Assembly: GCA_947481985.1 (NCBI GenBank) | Contig: CANKIK010000007.1 | Coordinates: 1 to 64,000, forward strand | Length of the DNA stretch: 64,000 nt | Direction of reading: 5' to 3' | From: QWOP01 sp003669605 | Lineage (GTDB): Bacteria > Planctomycetota > Planctomycetia > Pirellulales > UBA1268 | Shown: positions 47,473-56,004 of the stretch, piece by piece | How positions within the stretch are numbered: position 1 is the first letter of the stretch | Layout of the letters: every line of letters begins with the position of its first letter | Notes under the pieces: model-generated | The model's input: the letters and a program-made list of their open reading frames with translations, nothing else | Databases searched by the model: none | Told to the model about the DNA's origin: nothing | Position numbers and translations under genes: made by a program

Positions 47473-47798
47473 CGATGACACGACGACAGAAGATTGAGGC
47501 ACTCCTCCGCGATGATCCCGACGACATCTTCCTCCGCTACAGCCTGGGGCTGGAACTCGAGGGGGAAGGGGAGTGGGAAGCGGGGCTGTCGATCCTCGAG
47601 ACACTCGCCCGCGGCACGCCACCCTACGTGCCCGCGTTCCAAATGGCGGCGCAACACCTCGCGAAGCGTGACCGCAACGACGAGGCCCGCGCCTGTCTCC
47701 GCGAGGGGATCGAGGCTGCCCGCGGACAGGGTTTGTCGCACGCCGCCGCGGAGATGGCGGAGATGCTCATGGGACTGGGAGAGGCCGGCGAGGGGTGA
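47469..47798 (+). CDS. Small TPR-like protein
   Basis: 109 residues, helical, with the pattern of about two TPR units (DDPDDIFLRYSLGLELEGEGEWEAGL, shortened here to LGLELEGEGEWEAGL; then FQMAAQHLAKRDRNDEAR). Cytoplasmic. It starts by ATGA overlap with the preceding gene. Such small TPR proteins are adaptors; the partner is unknown. Confidence 0.7.
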   Translation: MTMTRRQKIEALLRDDPDDIFLRYSLGLELEGEGEWEAGLSILETLARGTPPYVPAFQMAAQHLAKRDRNDEARACLREGIEAARGQGLSHAAAEMAEMLMGLGEAGEG

Positions 47799-47822
47799 GC
47801 CCGCGCGGAATTGTCTCTCGAC

Positions 47823-48899
47823 CTACTCTCCGCAGAGCGGTTCGGCAGCCTCGGCGCCACGGGTGATCACGAACCCCAACTCCTCGATCATCCGGTAGTC
47901 GGACTCGGGGAGTTGTCCTTTGGTGGTCAGGTAGTCGCCGACAAACATCGAGTTGGCCGCGTACAACCCCATCGGCTGAAGGCTGCCGAGGTGGATTTCA
48001 CGGCCTCCTGCGATGCGGATCTCCGCACCGGGGTTCACCAAACGCATCATCGCCAAGCCACGCAGGCAATCCCGGGGCGTGAGACGGCTCGATCCCTGGA
48101 GCGGCGTTCCGTCAATGGCATTGAGGAAGTTGAGCGGGATCGACTCCACGGCGAGGAGCCGCAACTCCATCGCCATGTCGACCAGATCGGCCTGCGTTTC
48201 CCCCATCCCCATGATTCCGCCGCTGCACAACTTCAACCCTGCCGCCCTGCAGGCAGCCAGTGTCGCCACCCTGTCGGCATATCCGTGGGTGGTGCAGACC
48301 TCGGGGTAGAAGCGCTCCGAGGTGTTGAGGTTGTGGTTGACCTTGTCGACCCCGGCTTCCGCCAGCCGTGTCGCCTGCTCGGGCGTGAGAAGCCCCAGGC
48401 AGGCGCAGATATTGAGGTCGTAGCAGGCCTTGATTTCCGGCACGATCCGGCAGACGGCATCCATCTCCCGCTCCGTGGGGCCACGGGCGGAGATCACGAT
48501 GCAGAACGTCTTCGACTGCCGCTCGACGGCCAGTCTGGCTCCTTCCAGAAGCTTTGGCGCCGACAGCAGGTTGTAGCGGGGGATCTCGGCATCGGAGACC
48601 TTGGACTGCGAGCAGTAACTGCAATCCTCTGGACAGAGGCCACTCTTGGCGTTCATCAGGAAGAACAACTGCACGGTGTTGCCGAAGTGCCGCTGACGGA
48701 CCCGCCAGGCCGCTGAGAGCACATCGAGCAATTCCTCGTCTGGCGACGCCAGCAGGGCCAAGGCCTCCTCCCGCGTGATGGCTCCTCCTGCGAGCACACG
48801 ATCGGCGATGGCCCCCCAAGACTGCCGGCGCGGCACCGCAGCGGCAACCGGGGTTGCGGGGCGGGACGGGGCTGCTGCCCGGGGCGGGCGAGTGGACAT
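47823..48899 (-). CDS. bioB: Biotin synthase
   Basis: 358 residues, radical SAM enzyme inserting sulfur into dethiobiotin. The CxxxCxxC cluster is CPEDCSYC, and the second cluster region is NICACLG. ATG MSTRPPRAAA is used: the frame is open further upstream. Convergent with the TPR-like gene. Confidence 0.95.
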   Translation of the reverse strand: MSTRPPRAAAPSRPATPVAAAVPRRQSWGAIADRVLAGGAITREEALALLASPDEELLDVLSAAWRVRQRHFGNTVQLFFLMNAKSGLCPEDCSYCSQSKVSDAEIPRYNLLSAPKLLEGARLAVERQSKTFCIVISARGPTEREMDAVCRIVPEIKACYDLNICACLGLLTPEQATRLAEAGVDKVNHNLNTSERFYPEVCTTHGYADRVATLAACRAAGLKLCSGGIMGMGETQADLVDMAMELRLLAVESIPLNFLNAIDGTPLQGSSRLTPRDCLRGLAMMRLVNPGAEIRIAGGREIHLGSLQPMGLYAANSMFVGDYLTTKGQLPESDYRMIEELGFVITRGAEAAEPLCGE

Positions 48900-49067
48900 G
48901 GGACGGACCTCTGGCAAAGGGGACTGGGCAGGGGGCAGATCGAGATCACGCGAATGTATGCGACTGGGCCCGATCCCGCCAAATCTCGGCTCTGGTGGCC
49001 GCAATCCCTCCGCTTCCCCCCCAGATCGCCCGGGAGTCGGCGTGGTCGGGGCAGGGAGGGAGGTTCA

Positions 49068-49083
49068 CACCACCCCGGTGGTG
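49068..49083. promoter_or_regulatory. Palindrome CACCACC-N2-GGTGGTG
   Basis: A perfect 7-bp inverted repeat with a 2-base spacer in the divergent region between bioB and the large exported protein. It could be an operator for either; it is not a BirA-type box. Confidence 0.45.
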
Positions 49084-49166
49084 GCTCAGCGAAATCTTTC
49101 CCCCCCGCACAACCGATATACCCCGGACGACCCTCATCTGTCGGCTCTCCCGAGGAAGCGATTCCC

Positions 49167-51527
49167 ATGGTCCGCATCCGATCCTTCGAAGCCCCACTGG
49201 TCGGCCTCTTGGCAGCGCTGGCGACGTTCTGCGCCCTGGAAGCCCGTGGGGATCAGCCCTATTCAGTGGTTGGTCAGTCGAGCAGCGCCACGGCCGCGAC
49301 CAACCGACGGCCGATCGCGGAACGGATCAAGGCGGCCAATCGCCCCATCGTTCTTTCGTCTGACGCCCAACTCGCCCCCGACCGCGGACTGATCGCGGCC
49401 CTCGGGGGAACATCAGTCCCTCTGGAGGCCGCGGCTCCCACGGCGCCGGCATTCGCAGAGCTCTCCACCGCCGTTCCCACGCTCGCACTCGACGCGTGGG
49501 CGGACGAGCCCTCGCTCGCCGACGCGCCCCTGATACTCCCTCCCCCGGCCGAGGAACCGCTCTCCTCCAACCCCACCACTGCCGACGACGAGAGTGTGGC
49601 CGAGGTGTCAAATCTTGACGCCCAGCCTGGCCTTGGCGAGAGCCCGGAAGGGATCGACAACACGGCGGTGACCGACGCAGGCAGTTTCGAATTGGAATCG
49701 ATTTCCGACGAGGGTGAGTCTCCCGAAGAGACGACGGCCCCGTCCTCTGCGAGCGGCGCAGAAGGAGCAACGCAGGCCGCGTCAACTCCACCGGCGCCCT
49801 TCCCCGGCCAGTCCAGCCAGTCGGCTGCCGGCGGACAGCGTCGCGGCAATGGCCAATCCGCTCCCCGGCAATCTGCTCGGGTAACACCGCAGCGGCGGGC
49901 AGCACTGCTCGACCGCTTGAAAACGGCTCTGGCCGCCATGCCTCGTCCCCTGGGACTGGTGCCGACCGCCCCGTCGCCAAGGCCACTTGCCGCCGGCCGG
50001 CGATCGACCGGCCAGCATGCGGTGGCTGCCCGACAGGCTCGGGTGCCCACGAAAGCCGTGGTGCTCAAGCCGGATGATACGACTCTGGATGGATTAAGGC
50101 CTGCTGATACCGAGAGCCCCGATACCTGCCAGGCCGCAGAAGAGAGTGGGGGTGGGGATGGCAGCGTCTCGTCGCTGACCCAGACCTCTGACAACACCCC
50201 GACCACGAACCAGCAGGAACCAGACTGTGATCTGGTTGGAGTTCAGGGCTCCGATGAGTCGGTAGGCTTCTTGGATACTGACGACAACGCCGCCTGCAGC
50301 GAGGATGCCTGCCCCGCCGCCATCAGCCCGGATGGTGCAGAACTCTCCACCGAGCAGACCACCACCGAGACCTTGTCGGAGCTTGCGACCGTGACAGACC
50401 CGCTGACCACCGAGTCGGCGGAGGGGCTCTTCCTGAGCAGTACTCCAGTCGCGTCCGATGAGCAGAGCAGCCTCGATGAGCTCCCCGATGACACCACAAG
50501 CTCAAGTCCTTCCCAGAGCGATTCGACGTGGGCGGCGACCACACCTGCCGCCATGACCGACACCCCTGAGGCGACGGCCCCCCGTGAACTGGCCCCCAAC
50601 CGGCCGGATCAGACTCAGAAAACGCTCCCCCCACAGGCAGTCCGCAAGACGCTCTCTCCGCAGCAACCGAGGTACCGGGCTCCGGCATCGGTGGTTCAGC
50701 GGCAGACTCCGCTCGACCGGCTGCAAGCCCGTCTCGAAAGCCTTCCCCGCCCCTTCGGCCTGCTGCCAGCGCCCCGTCCCTCGATGCGTAGCGGAGCCGC
50801 TCCTCGGACGCGTCAAGGAGAGACACCGCTTGTGACGGGGCAATTGGCTGGCAAACCGAAGGCGGCCCACGGATCGCCGCGGCCCCTCGCCGCCAACCAG
50901 CGGGCCTCGCGGCCGCTGGACGGCGCCGCCGCCGCCTCCGGCCCCGTCGCCCTGGCTCTGGCACCGCACGGTGACGACGAGGCCCAAGGATCATCGGAGA
51001 CCACAACGCTCGCCTCGGGCAACGATGACGTCGAAGCCCGGCTGGCGGCTGACGATGACAGCACCGCTTCTGACAGTGGCACTGCGGGCGCACCGCCGTC
51101 GCTCTCCCCCCCCGGTTCCTCCCCACAGCCCGTCGGGCTGGTCGTCGAGATCCGCGGTCCCGGGGAGGCCGTCAGCCGCGGAGGCCGGGTGGAAATCCAC
51201 TTCACGGTCCACAACGGCGGCGACACGGTCATCGAGGCGGTCGCTCTGGCGATGCATTTCGCGCATGGGGTTGAACCACTCGCGGCGACAGGTCGGCCTT
51301 TTGTGATCACGAAGGACAGTTCGATGGTCTTCGAGACACTTCCACAACTCGCTCCGGGGGAATCCCTGGAGATCGATGTCGTCGCGATCTGCACCCGTGA
51401 GGGGAAAGTAGACTTCTTGGCGTCCGCACACTGCGGAGGGAACACCGACCAACGCACCGCCGGAGGGGTGGTGAGCGTAGTCTCGGAAGCCATCGCCGAC
51501 CATCCCACCGGGACCACGCGTCGCTGA
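49167..51527 (+). CDS. Large exported low-complexity protein with C-terminal DUF11-like domain
   Basis: 786 residues: signal peptide (PLVGLLAALATFCALEA), a long Ser/Thr/Pro/Asp/Glu-rich region, and two copies of a unit LDRLxxxLxxxPRPxGLxPxP near residues 248 and 515. The final about 120 residues are a DUF11/CARDB-like beta-sandwich (FTVHNGGDTVIEAVALAMHF; LAPGESLEIDV). Probably a cell-envelope protein. ATG with GAGGAAG upstream. Confidence 0.75.
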   Translation: MVRIRSFEAPLVGLLAALATFCALEARGDQPYSVVGQSSSATAATNRRPIAERIKAANRPIVLSSDAQLAPDRGLIAALGGTSVPLEAAAPTAPAFAELSTAVPTLALDAWADEPSLADAPLILPPPAEEPLSSNPTTADDESVAEVSNLDAQPGLGESPEGIDNTAVTDAGSFELESISDEGESPEETTAPSSASGAEGATQAASTPPAPFPGQSSQSAAGGQRRGNGQSAPRQSARVTPQRRAALLDRLKTALAAMPRPLGLVPTAPSPRPLAAGRRSTGQHAVAARQARVPTKAVVLKPDDTTLDGLRPADTESPDTCQAAEESGGGDGSVSSLTQTSDNTPTTNQQEPDCDLVGVQGSDESVGFLDTDDNAACSEDACPAAISPDGAELSTEQTTTETLSELATVTDPLTTESAEGLFLSSTPVASDEQSSLDELPDDTTSSSPSQSDSTWAATTPAAMTDTPEATAPRELAPNRPDQTQKTLPPQAVRKTLSPQQPRYRAPASVVQRQTPLDRLQARLESLPRPFGLLPAPRPSMRSGAAPRTRQGETPLVTGQLAGKPKAAHGSPRPLAANQRASRPLDGAAAASGPVALALAPHGDDEAQGSSETTTLASGNDDVEARLAADDDSTASDSGTAGAPPSLSPPGSSPQPVGLVVEIRGPGEAVSRGGRVEIHFTVHNGGDTVIEAVALAMHFAHGVEPLAATGRPFVITKDSSMVFETLPQLAPGESLEIDVVAICTREGKVDFLASAHCGGNTDQRTAGGVVSVVSEAIADHPTGTTRR

Positions 51528-51534
51528 TCGAAAT

Positions 51535-51565
51535 TGATCCGGAGGCAGCGTGATCCGGAGGCAGC
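51535..51565 (+). repeat. 15-base direct repeat, 16-bp period
   Basis: TGATCCGGAGGCAGC occurs at 51535-51549 and 51551-51565 between convergent genes. Probably a small duplication. Confidence 0.5.
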
Positions 51566-51601
51566 CAGTGAACCTCATCCACACGCCATCGCGGTCGGAG
51601 T

Positions 51602-52741
51602 TCAGTCCTCGACGAGCGAGAGCGGGAACGGGCTGAGGAGTTCCAGGCCGCTGGCGGTGACGAGGTAGTCGTTCTCGATGCGGATCCCGACCTCGAGGTC
51701 GGGGCCGTAGAGTGCCGGCTCAACGGCGATCACATCCCCCTCGGCCAGCACATCGTCCCAACTGGGGTTGAGATGCGGTGTCTCGTGGACAAAGAGCCCG
51801 ATGCCGTGCCCCAGATGGCTGTCCCATGCACCGAGCTTTGGCGTGGCGTTGAGCCAATCGTGCACCGCAGCGTAGATGTCCTGGCAGCGAACGCCGGGCC
51901 TCCCCATCCGCTCCACGATGGCAAACGCCCCGCAGACGCGCTTCCAGGCCTGGTACTGGGCATCCGTGGGGCGCCTGTCGACCGACAGCGTTCGGGCGTT
52001 GTCGGCGAAGTAGCCCCGGTAGGCGGGCCCTAGGTCGAGGATGTAGAGTTCGCCGGCCCGTGCCCCGCGCGGACGGGGCGCCCCGCCGCGGACACCAGAT
52101 GCGTAGTCGTTGCCGGTGTCGGTGATCATCTCCCCGCACGACTCGACAGCCGCTGCCTGCAGGCTGGAGAAGACGGCCAGTTCGGACACCCCCGGTTCGA
52201 TCATCGCCCGGGCGGTGCGGTACATCGCCCCAGTGGCGTCGATGGCCCGGCGTAACAGCGCCAGTTCATCGGCGTCCTTGCGACGACGCAGGTCCCAGAG
52301 CACGGGATCAACGTCCACCAGACTGGCATCGGGGAACAGCCTCGTGACGTGGGGACAGCAGGCGGAAAACTCCACGGCGACTTTGGATCGTGGTCCTCGT
52401 GACAACAACCAGTCACCGAGAAGGGCGGCCGAGGCCTGACGCTGGTCGAGCCGCAGCGTCGAACGCCACTTGCTCTGGTAGACGCGGAGGTCATCGGCCG
52501 CGGCCAACTCCACCTCCCGGTCGGGGCAAACCAAGAGGACGCGGGCTTGGGAGTCGATAGCCACCAGCGGGGCCCGTGCCCAACGGTAGTCCCAGCGATG
52601 TCCGGTGAGGTATTGGACATGCTCGGGTGAGGTGAGCACCACCAGATCCGGGGCCCCACCGGGGGCCGCCGCGAGCCTGGAGAGCAGTCGCTGCTGCCTG
52701 GCACGGCACAGATCGAGGTCGAGCAAGGGGATGCCGTTCAT
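51602..52741 (-). CDS. M24-family metallopeptidase (Xaa-Pro aminopeptidase-like)
   Basis: 379 residues; a creatinase-type N-terminal domain then the pita-bread catalytic domain with the five metal ligands: Asp in LDLGPAYRGYFAD (two), His in GHGIGLFVHE, Glu in EPALYG and Glu in RIENDYLVT. Start ATG with GGAG upstream. Confidence 0.9.
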   Translation of the reverse strand: MNGIPLLDLDLCRARQQRLLSRLAAAPGGAPDLVVLTSPEHVQYLTGHRWDYRWARAPLVAIDSQARVLLVCPDREVELAAADDLRVYQSKWRSTLRLDQRQASAALLGDWLLSRGPRSKVAVEFSACCPHVTRLFPDASLVDVDPVLWDLRRRKDADELALLRRAIDATGAMYRTARAMIEPGVSELAVFSSLQAAAVESCGEMITDTGNDYASGVRGGAPRPRGARAGELYILDLGPAYRGYFADNARTLSVDRRPTDAQYQAWKRVCGAFAIVERMGRPGVRCQDIYAAVHDWLNATPKLGAWDSHLGHGIGLFVHETPHLNPSWDDVLAEGDVIAVEPALYGPDLEVGIRIENDYLVTASGLELLSPFPLSLVED

Positions 52742-52771
52742 TCCAAGACTCCGCAGGGGGCACTGTGGGGA

Positions 52772-53569
52772 TTAGGTGAGTTTTGCCAGCAGCGTCGGAT
52801 CGAAGGGGGGGAATTTCGGGTCGAGCCGCTCAAGGGTCTGCCGCACGAGCCTGGCGACGACGAGATTCCGGTACCACTTGCGGTTGGCGGGGACGATGTG
52901 CCAAGGCGCCTCAGGAGTGTTGCACTGGCTGAGTGCATCCTCATAGGCGGCCGTGAAGTCATCCCACAACTTTCGATCCTCTAAGTCCGCCGGCCCCAAC
53001 TTCCACTGCTTCTTCGGATCCTTCAGCCGATCCTCCAGGCGCTTGCGCTGCTCGTCGTGACTGATATGGAGAAAGCACTTCACGAACGTGATCCGTCCTT
53101 CGAGCAAGAGTTTTTCAAAGGCATTGATCTGGGAATAGCGTTCTTTCCAAATGTGCTTGGCCACCAACTTGCGGACGCGAACCACCACGACGTCTTCGTA
53201 GTGGGAGCGATTGAAGATGCCGATCCGTCCATGGGCAGGCACCTTGGCATGAACTCGCCAGAGGAAGTCGTGGGACAGTTCCAGGGAACTCGGGGCCTTG
53301 AAACTGGCGACGTCTAGGCACTGCGGGCTGATCCCGCTGGCGAGCATGCGGATCGTGCCATCCTTGCCTGAGGTATCGATCCCCTGGAGGACCACCACCA
53401 CCGCCCGCTGCGACTCGGCAAACAACCGGTAGGCCAGTTCGTCGAGTTTCTCACAGTGGCCGCGAGTCTCCGCTTCTGCCGCCTCCTTCTCGAGGCCCTC
53501 GTGGAAGCCGGCATCGTAGTCGGCGAGCCGGCAGGGGGTGCCGGGGGAAAACTGCAGCGGTTGCGTCAT
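52772..53569 (-). CDS. ppk2: Polyphosphate kinase 2 family
   Basis: 265 residues; Walker A GIDTSGKDG, FNRSHYEDVVVVRV (lid/Walker B region) and the DEQRKRLEDRLKDPKKQWK segment are typical of PPK2. It transfers phosphate between polyphosphate and nucleotides; direction cannot be inferred. ATG MTQPLQF is taken; an ATG 14 codons upstream is possible. Confidence 0.92.
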   Translation of the reverse strand: MTQPLQFSPGTPCRLADYDAGFHEGLEKEAAEAETRGHCEKLDELAYRLFAESQRAVVVVLQGIDTSGKDGTIRMLASGISPQCLDVASFKAPSSLELSHDFLWRVHAKVPAHGRIGIFNRSHYEDVVVVRVRKLVAKHIWKERYSQINAFEKLLLEGRITFVKCFLHISHDEQRKRLEDRLKDPKKQWKLGPADLEDRKLWDDFTAAYEDALSQCNTPEAPWHIVPANRKWYRNLVVARLVRQTLERLDPKFPPFDPTLLAKLT

Positions 53570-53802
53570 GAAAGGCTCGTCAAGCGGCACCGGGAATATC
53601 CCCGGATCCACCCCGGGAAAACCGGGGCCGCGACGGCCACCCCGGCAGCGTTCAGCCGGTGAGTCTAGCAGGCCGGAGGGAAAGTCCTCCCGGGGGCGAC
53701 CTCAGCCACCGCCGACGCCCCGTTCCAAGGTCGACTGCCGGCCCGACGGCGGACGAGCACGGCCTCGGGCATCGCGGCCGACTGGCGGAAAGCCGGTCGG
53801 CT

Positions 53803-53849
53803 CAGCCGCCATCAGCCGCCATCAGCCGCCATCAGCCGCCATCAGCCGC
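53803..53849. repeat. 10-bp tandem repeat CAGCCGCCAT x4.7
   Basis: Four identical 10-base units and a partial fifth. Its period is not a multiple of three. The stop codon of the next gene falls within it, so expansion would alter the gene end. Confidence 0.9.
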
Positions 53850-54171
53850 GAGGAGCACCGAAGAACAGCGCCCGCGAACTGACGGCCCGCTGCCGGCGCC
53901 GAATTCTCGGGGCGGAAATCATCCCGGCGGAAAACACGTCGGAGGCGAGCACCGGATCGACCTCGCACTCCCCCGGCAGCACCTCGTCAATGGCGCCGAG
54001 CGCCTCCATCTCCTCAAACCCCAGCACATCGGCACCGGGAGCGGCCAGCACGTCGGCGATGGACCGGACCCCCGTCGCCCGGACGGTGCACTGGTCCCCC
54101 CCGACATTCACCACGAACGTGGCGGCGTGGGAGGCGGGACGGGTGTTGGCAGTGATCGGGGTGGCTGGCAT
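53842..54171 (-). CDS. Small protein of unknown function
   Basis: 109 residues, with strand-like VVNVGGDQCTVRATG followed by acidic helical and extended segments and a basic tail. GC-rich third positions match neighbouring genes, supporting coding. ATG at 54171 has GGGAG upstream. I do not recognise the family. The stop falls inside the tandem repeat. Confidence 0.55.
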   Translation of the reverse strand: MPATPITANTRPASHAATFVVNVGGDQCTVRATGVRSIADVLAAPGADVLGFEEMEALGAIDEVLPGECEVDPVLASDVFSAGMISAPRIRRRQRAVSSRALFFGAPRG

Positions 54172-54505
54172 GGCATGGTCTCCCGTGGGAAAGGGCCCGC
54201 CCCTTTTTTTGTAGGCGTTCCCGGCATGGCATCCTGGAGTGCAATCGCTGCGCCGAACCGAATCGAAAAATCGAAACCCCGCCTTGGCTGCTGAACATCT
54301 TCCCCATTCTACCAAGTCGTCCACCACGGGCCGTCATCCGGTGCCACCTACCAGCGTCCCGTGCAGATCCTGCAACAGGCCCGGAACATGGGCCGCTTGA
54401 GGGGAATAAGCGGCCTGCAATTTCTTCCATCGTCACGACGGCACGCAATCCTGCAGAGCGGGCAAACGAGGGGGTGATGGTACCGGGAGCGCAAAGCCTG
54501 ACGGC
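54172..54505. other. Intergenic region
   Basis: About 330 bases between the small gene and the UVR-motif gene. Nothing clear is seen in it; AT-rich patches near 54200 and 54265 may hold the promoter of the small gene. Confidence 0.4.
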
Positions 54506-55381
54506 TCAATCGCCCGAGCCCGCACCATTCCCATCGGGACCAGCCCCCTCATCCCGGGAGAGGTCGCGCCGCTGCTGGGCTCCCGTTGGATCATCGATCA
54601 AGTCCTCGATCTCTGGGCCAATGCCCTGCGCGCCGGCCACCAGTCCATCGGCGGAGCGCGTCCGCATCCGATCCCGGAGCCTGGCGGCCAGTTCGTAGTC
54701 CTCGGCCTTCACCGCGTCGGTGAGCTGCTCCTCGAGTGTCCTCCCCACCTCATACCGCTCGCGAACGCTCTCCCGCATCTGTTCAAGCCTGCGGACGAGT
54801 TCGTCATCAGAGAACTGCTCGGCGGCGTCGTATTTGGCGAACAGGTCGCGGAATTGGTCGAGACCGACGTTGATCTCCCGGATCGCCGAGGCGGCATCCT
54901 TCTCTTCGAGCGTTGCCAAGGCGGTAGCCTGAACGCGATGAAACAGCACGAAGGGCCTGTACTGCTCGTGGGACAACGTCCACTCGTCGTCCGGGGAATG
55001 CTCGCGGACGAAATCCATGAATGACAGACTGTGGTCGGCATCCCTGGCGGCACGACGGTATTCGCGGAGTGACAGCCAACAGATCCGCCGATGGTAGTAC
55101 TGAACGAACTCCCGATCGGCCTCGATACACTGCTCCTTCGTCAGCCGGAACGACCCGCCGACCCGCACCGCCTCCCCGACGAGATAATCAAAGTAAGTCT
55201 CCGCACCGTGGGGGTGGAGTCCGTCGGGCCGCAGGTCGGTCTCCATCTGGAGAACCCCCATGTCGACGCGCATCTGGAGCACGTCGCGACCGTTGCGGGC
55301 CTTCACCAGGCGGGCGCTCACCTCACCAGGCTGGAACTCCCAGCCACGGAGCAGGGCATCGATGTCACGGGAAACTGCCAT
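54506..55381 (-). CDS. UVR (UvrB/UvrC) motif protein
   Basis: 291 residues. The C-terminal half has the UVR coiled motif (LEEQLTDAVKAEDYELAARL, RDRMR), shared by UvrB, UvrC and ClpC/McsA-type adaptors. The N-terminal half is of unknown fold with conserved-looking RPDGLHPHGAETYFDYL. GAGGTG is seven bases before the ATG. No DNA-repair partner is next to it. Function unknown. Confidence 0.7.
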   Translation of the reverse strand: MAVSRDIDALLRGWEFQPGEVSARLVKARNGRDVLQMRVDMGVLQMETDLRPDGLHPHGAETYFDYLVGEAVRVGGSFRLTKEQCIEADREFVQYYHRRICWLSLREYRRAARDADHSLSFMDFVREHSPDDEWTLSHEQYRPFVLFHRVQATALATLEEKDAASAIREINVGLDQFRDLFAKYDAAEQFSDDELVRRLEQMRESVRERYEVGRTLEEQLTDAVKAEDYELAARLRDRMRTRSADGLVAGAQGIGPEIEDLIDDPTGAQQRRDLSRDEGAGPDGNGAGSGD

Positions 55382-55472
55382 GAACGGTCACCTCGGGATT
55401 CGTCAGCCGGGAACTGACTCGTCCCAGCACGGGTGATTATAGCAACGCCGCACCGGGCAACCGCCGCGTGGG

Positions 55473-55907
55473 TCAATCCGCCGGGCGACCTCGCAGCGCC
55501 TTGGTGGCGCCGCGACGCTTCTTTCCGTCGAGTCTTCTCGCGATCGCCCGCCGTGGCACCTTCGTCCGCCGGCGGACACGCGGCGGCCGCACAGCACGCT
55601 CCAGCAATGCGGACAGTTTCGCCAAGCAGTCGGCGATGTTCTGTGGTTGATCGCGGAACCGCTGGCTGGTGATGATCAGATGCCCCTCGTTGGTGAGTTG
55701 GGGCGCCACCAGTGCCAGAAACCGACGGCGGACGGCCTCCGGCAGGTGGGTGGTGTGCCGGGCGTCAAACCGCAGCATCGCCTTGGTACTGGTGCGGTTG
55801 ACATGCTGGCCCCCAGGACCACTGCTGCGGGCGAACTGCCAGTCGAGGGCATCGGCAGGGATGACGATCGCCCCATCACCAAGCCTGATTTCCTTCTCGC
55901 GTGCCAT
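55473..55907 (-). CDS. arfB: Alternative ribosome-rescue factor ArfB
   Basis: 144 residues with the class I release-factor GGQ motif (SSGPGGQHVNRTST) and a basic C-terminal tail (KKRRGATKALRGRP) that enters the mRNA channel. It hydrolyses peptidyl-tRNA on stalled ribosomes. The short length without a codon-recognition domain distinguishes it from RF1/RF2. Confidence 0.9.
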   Translation of the reverse strand: MAREKEIRLGDGAIVIPADALDWQFARSSGPGGQHVNRTSTKAMLRFDARHTTHLPEAVRRRFLALVAPQLTNEGHLIITSQRFRDQPQNIADCLAKLSALLERAVRPPRVRRRTKVPRRAIARRLDGKKRRGATKALRGRPAD

Positions 55908-56004
55908 GTGGAGTACCCTGGGAATGTTCGCAATGGTGTACGCGATTCCCCGCCGGACGGGAATCTCCATCGAGGCTTTCGGCGTCCCCGAGCCAGGAAA
56001 TGCC

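Noticed and set aside
53803..53849. CRISPR array
   Set aside because: Repeats are 10 bp and contiguous, with no spacers and no cas genes.
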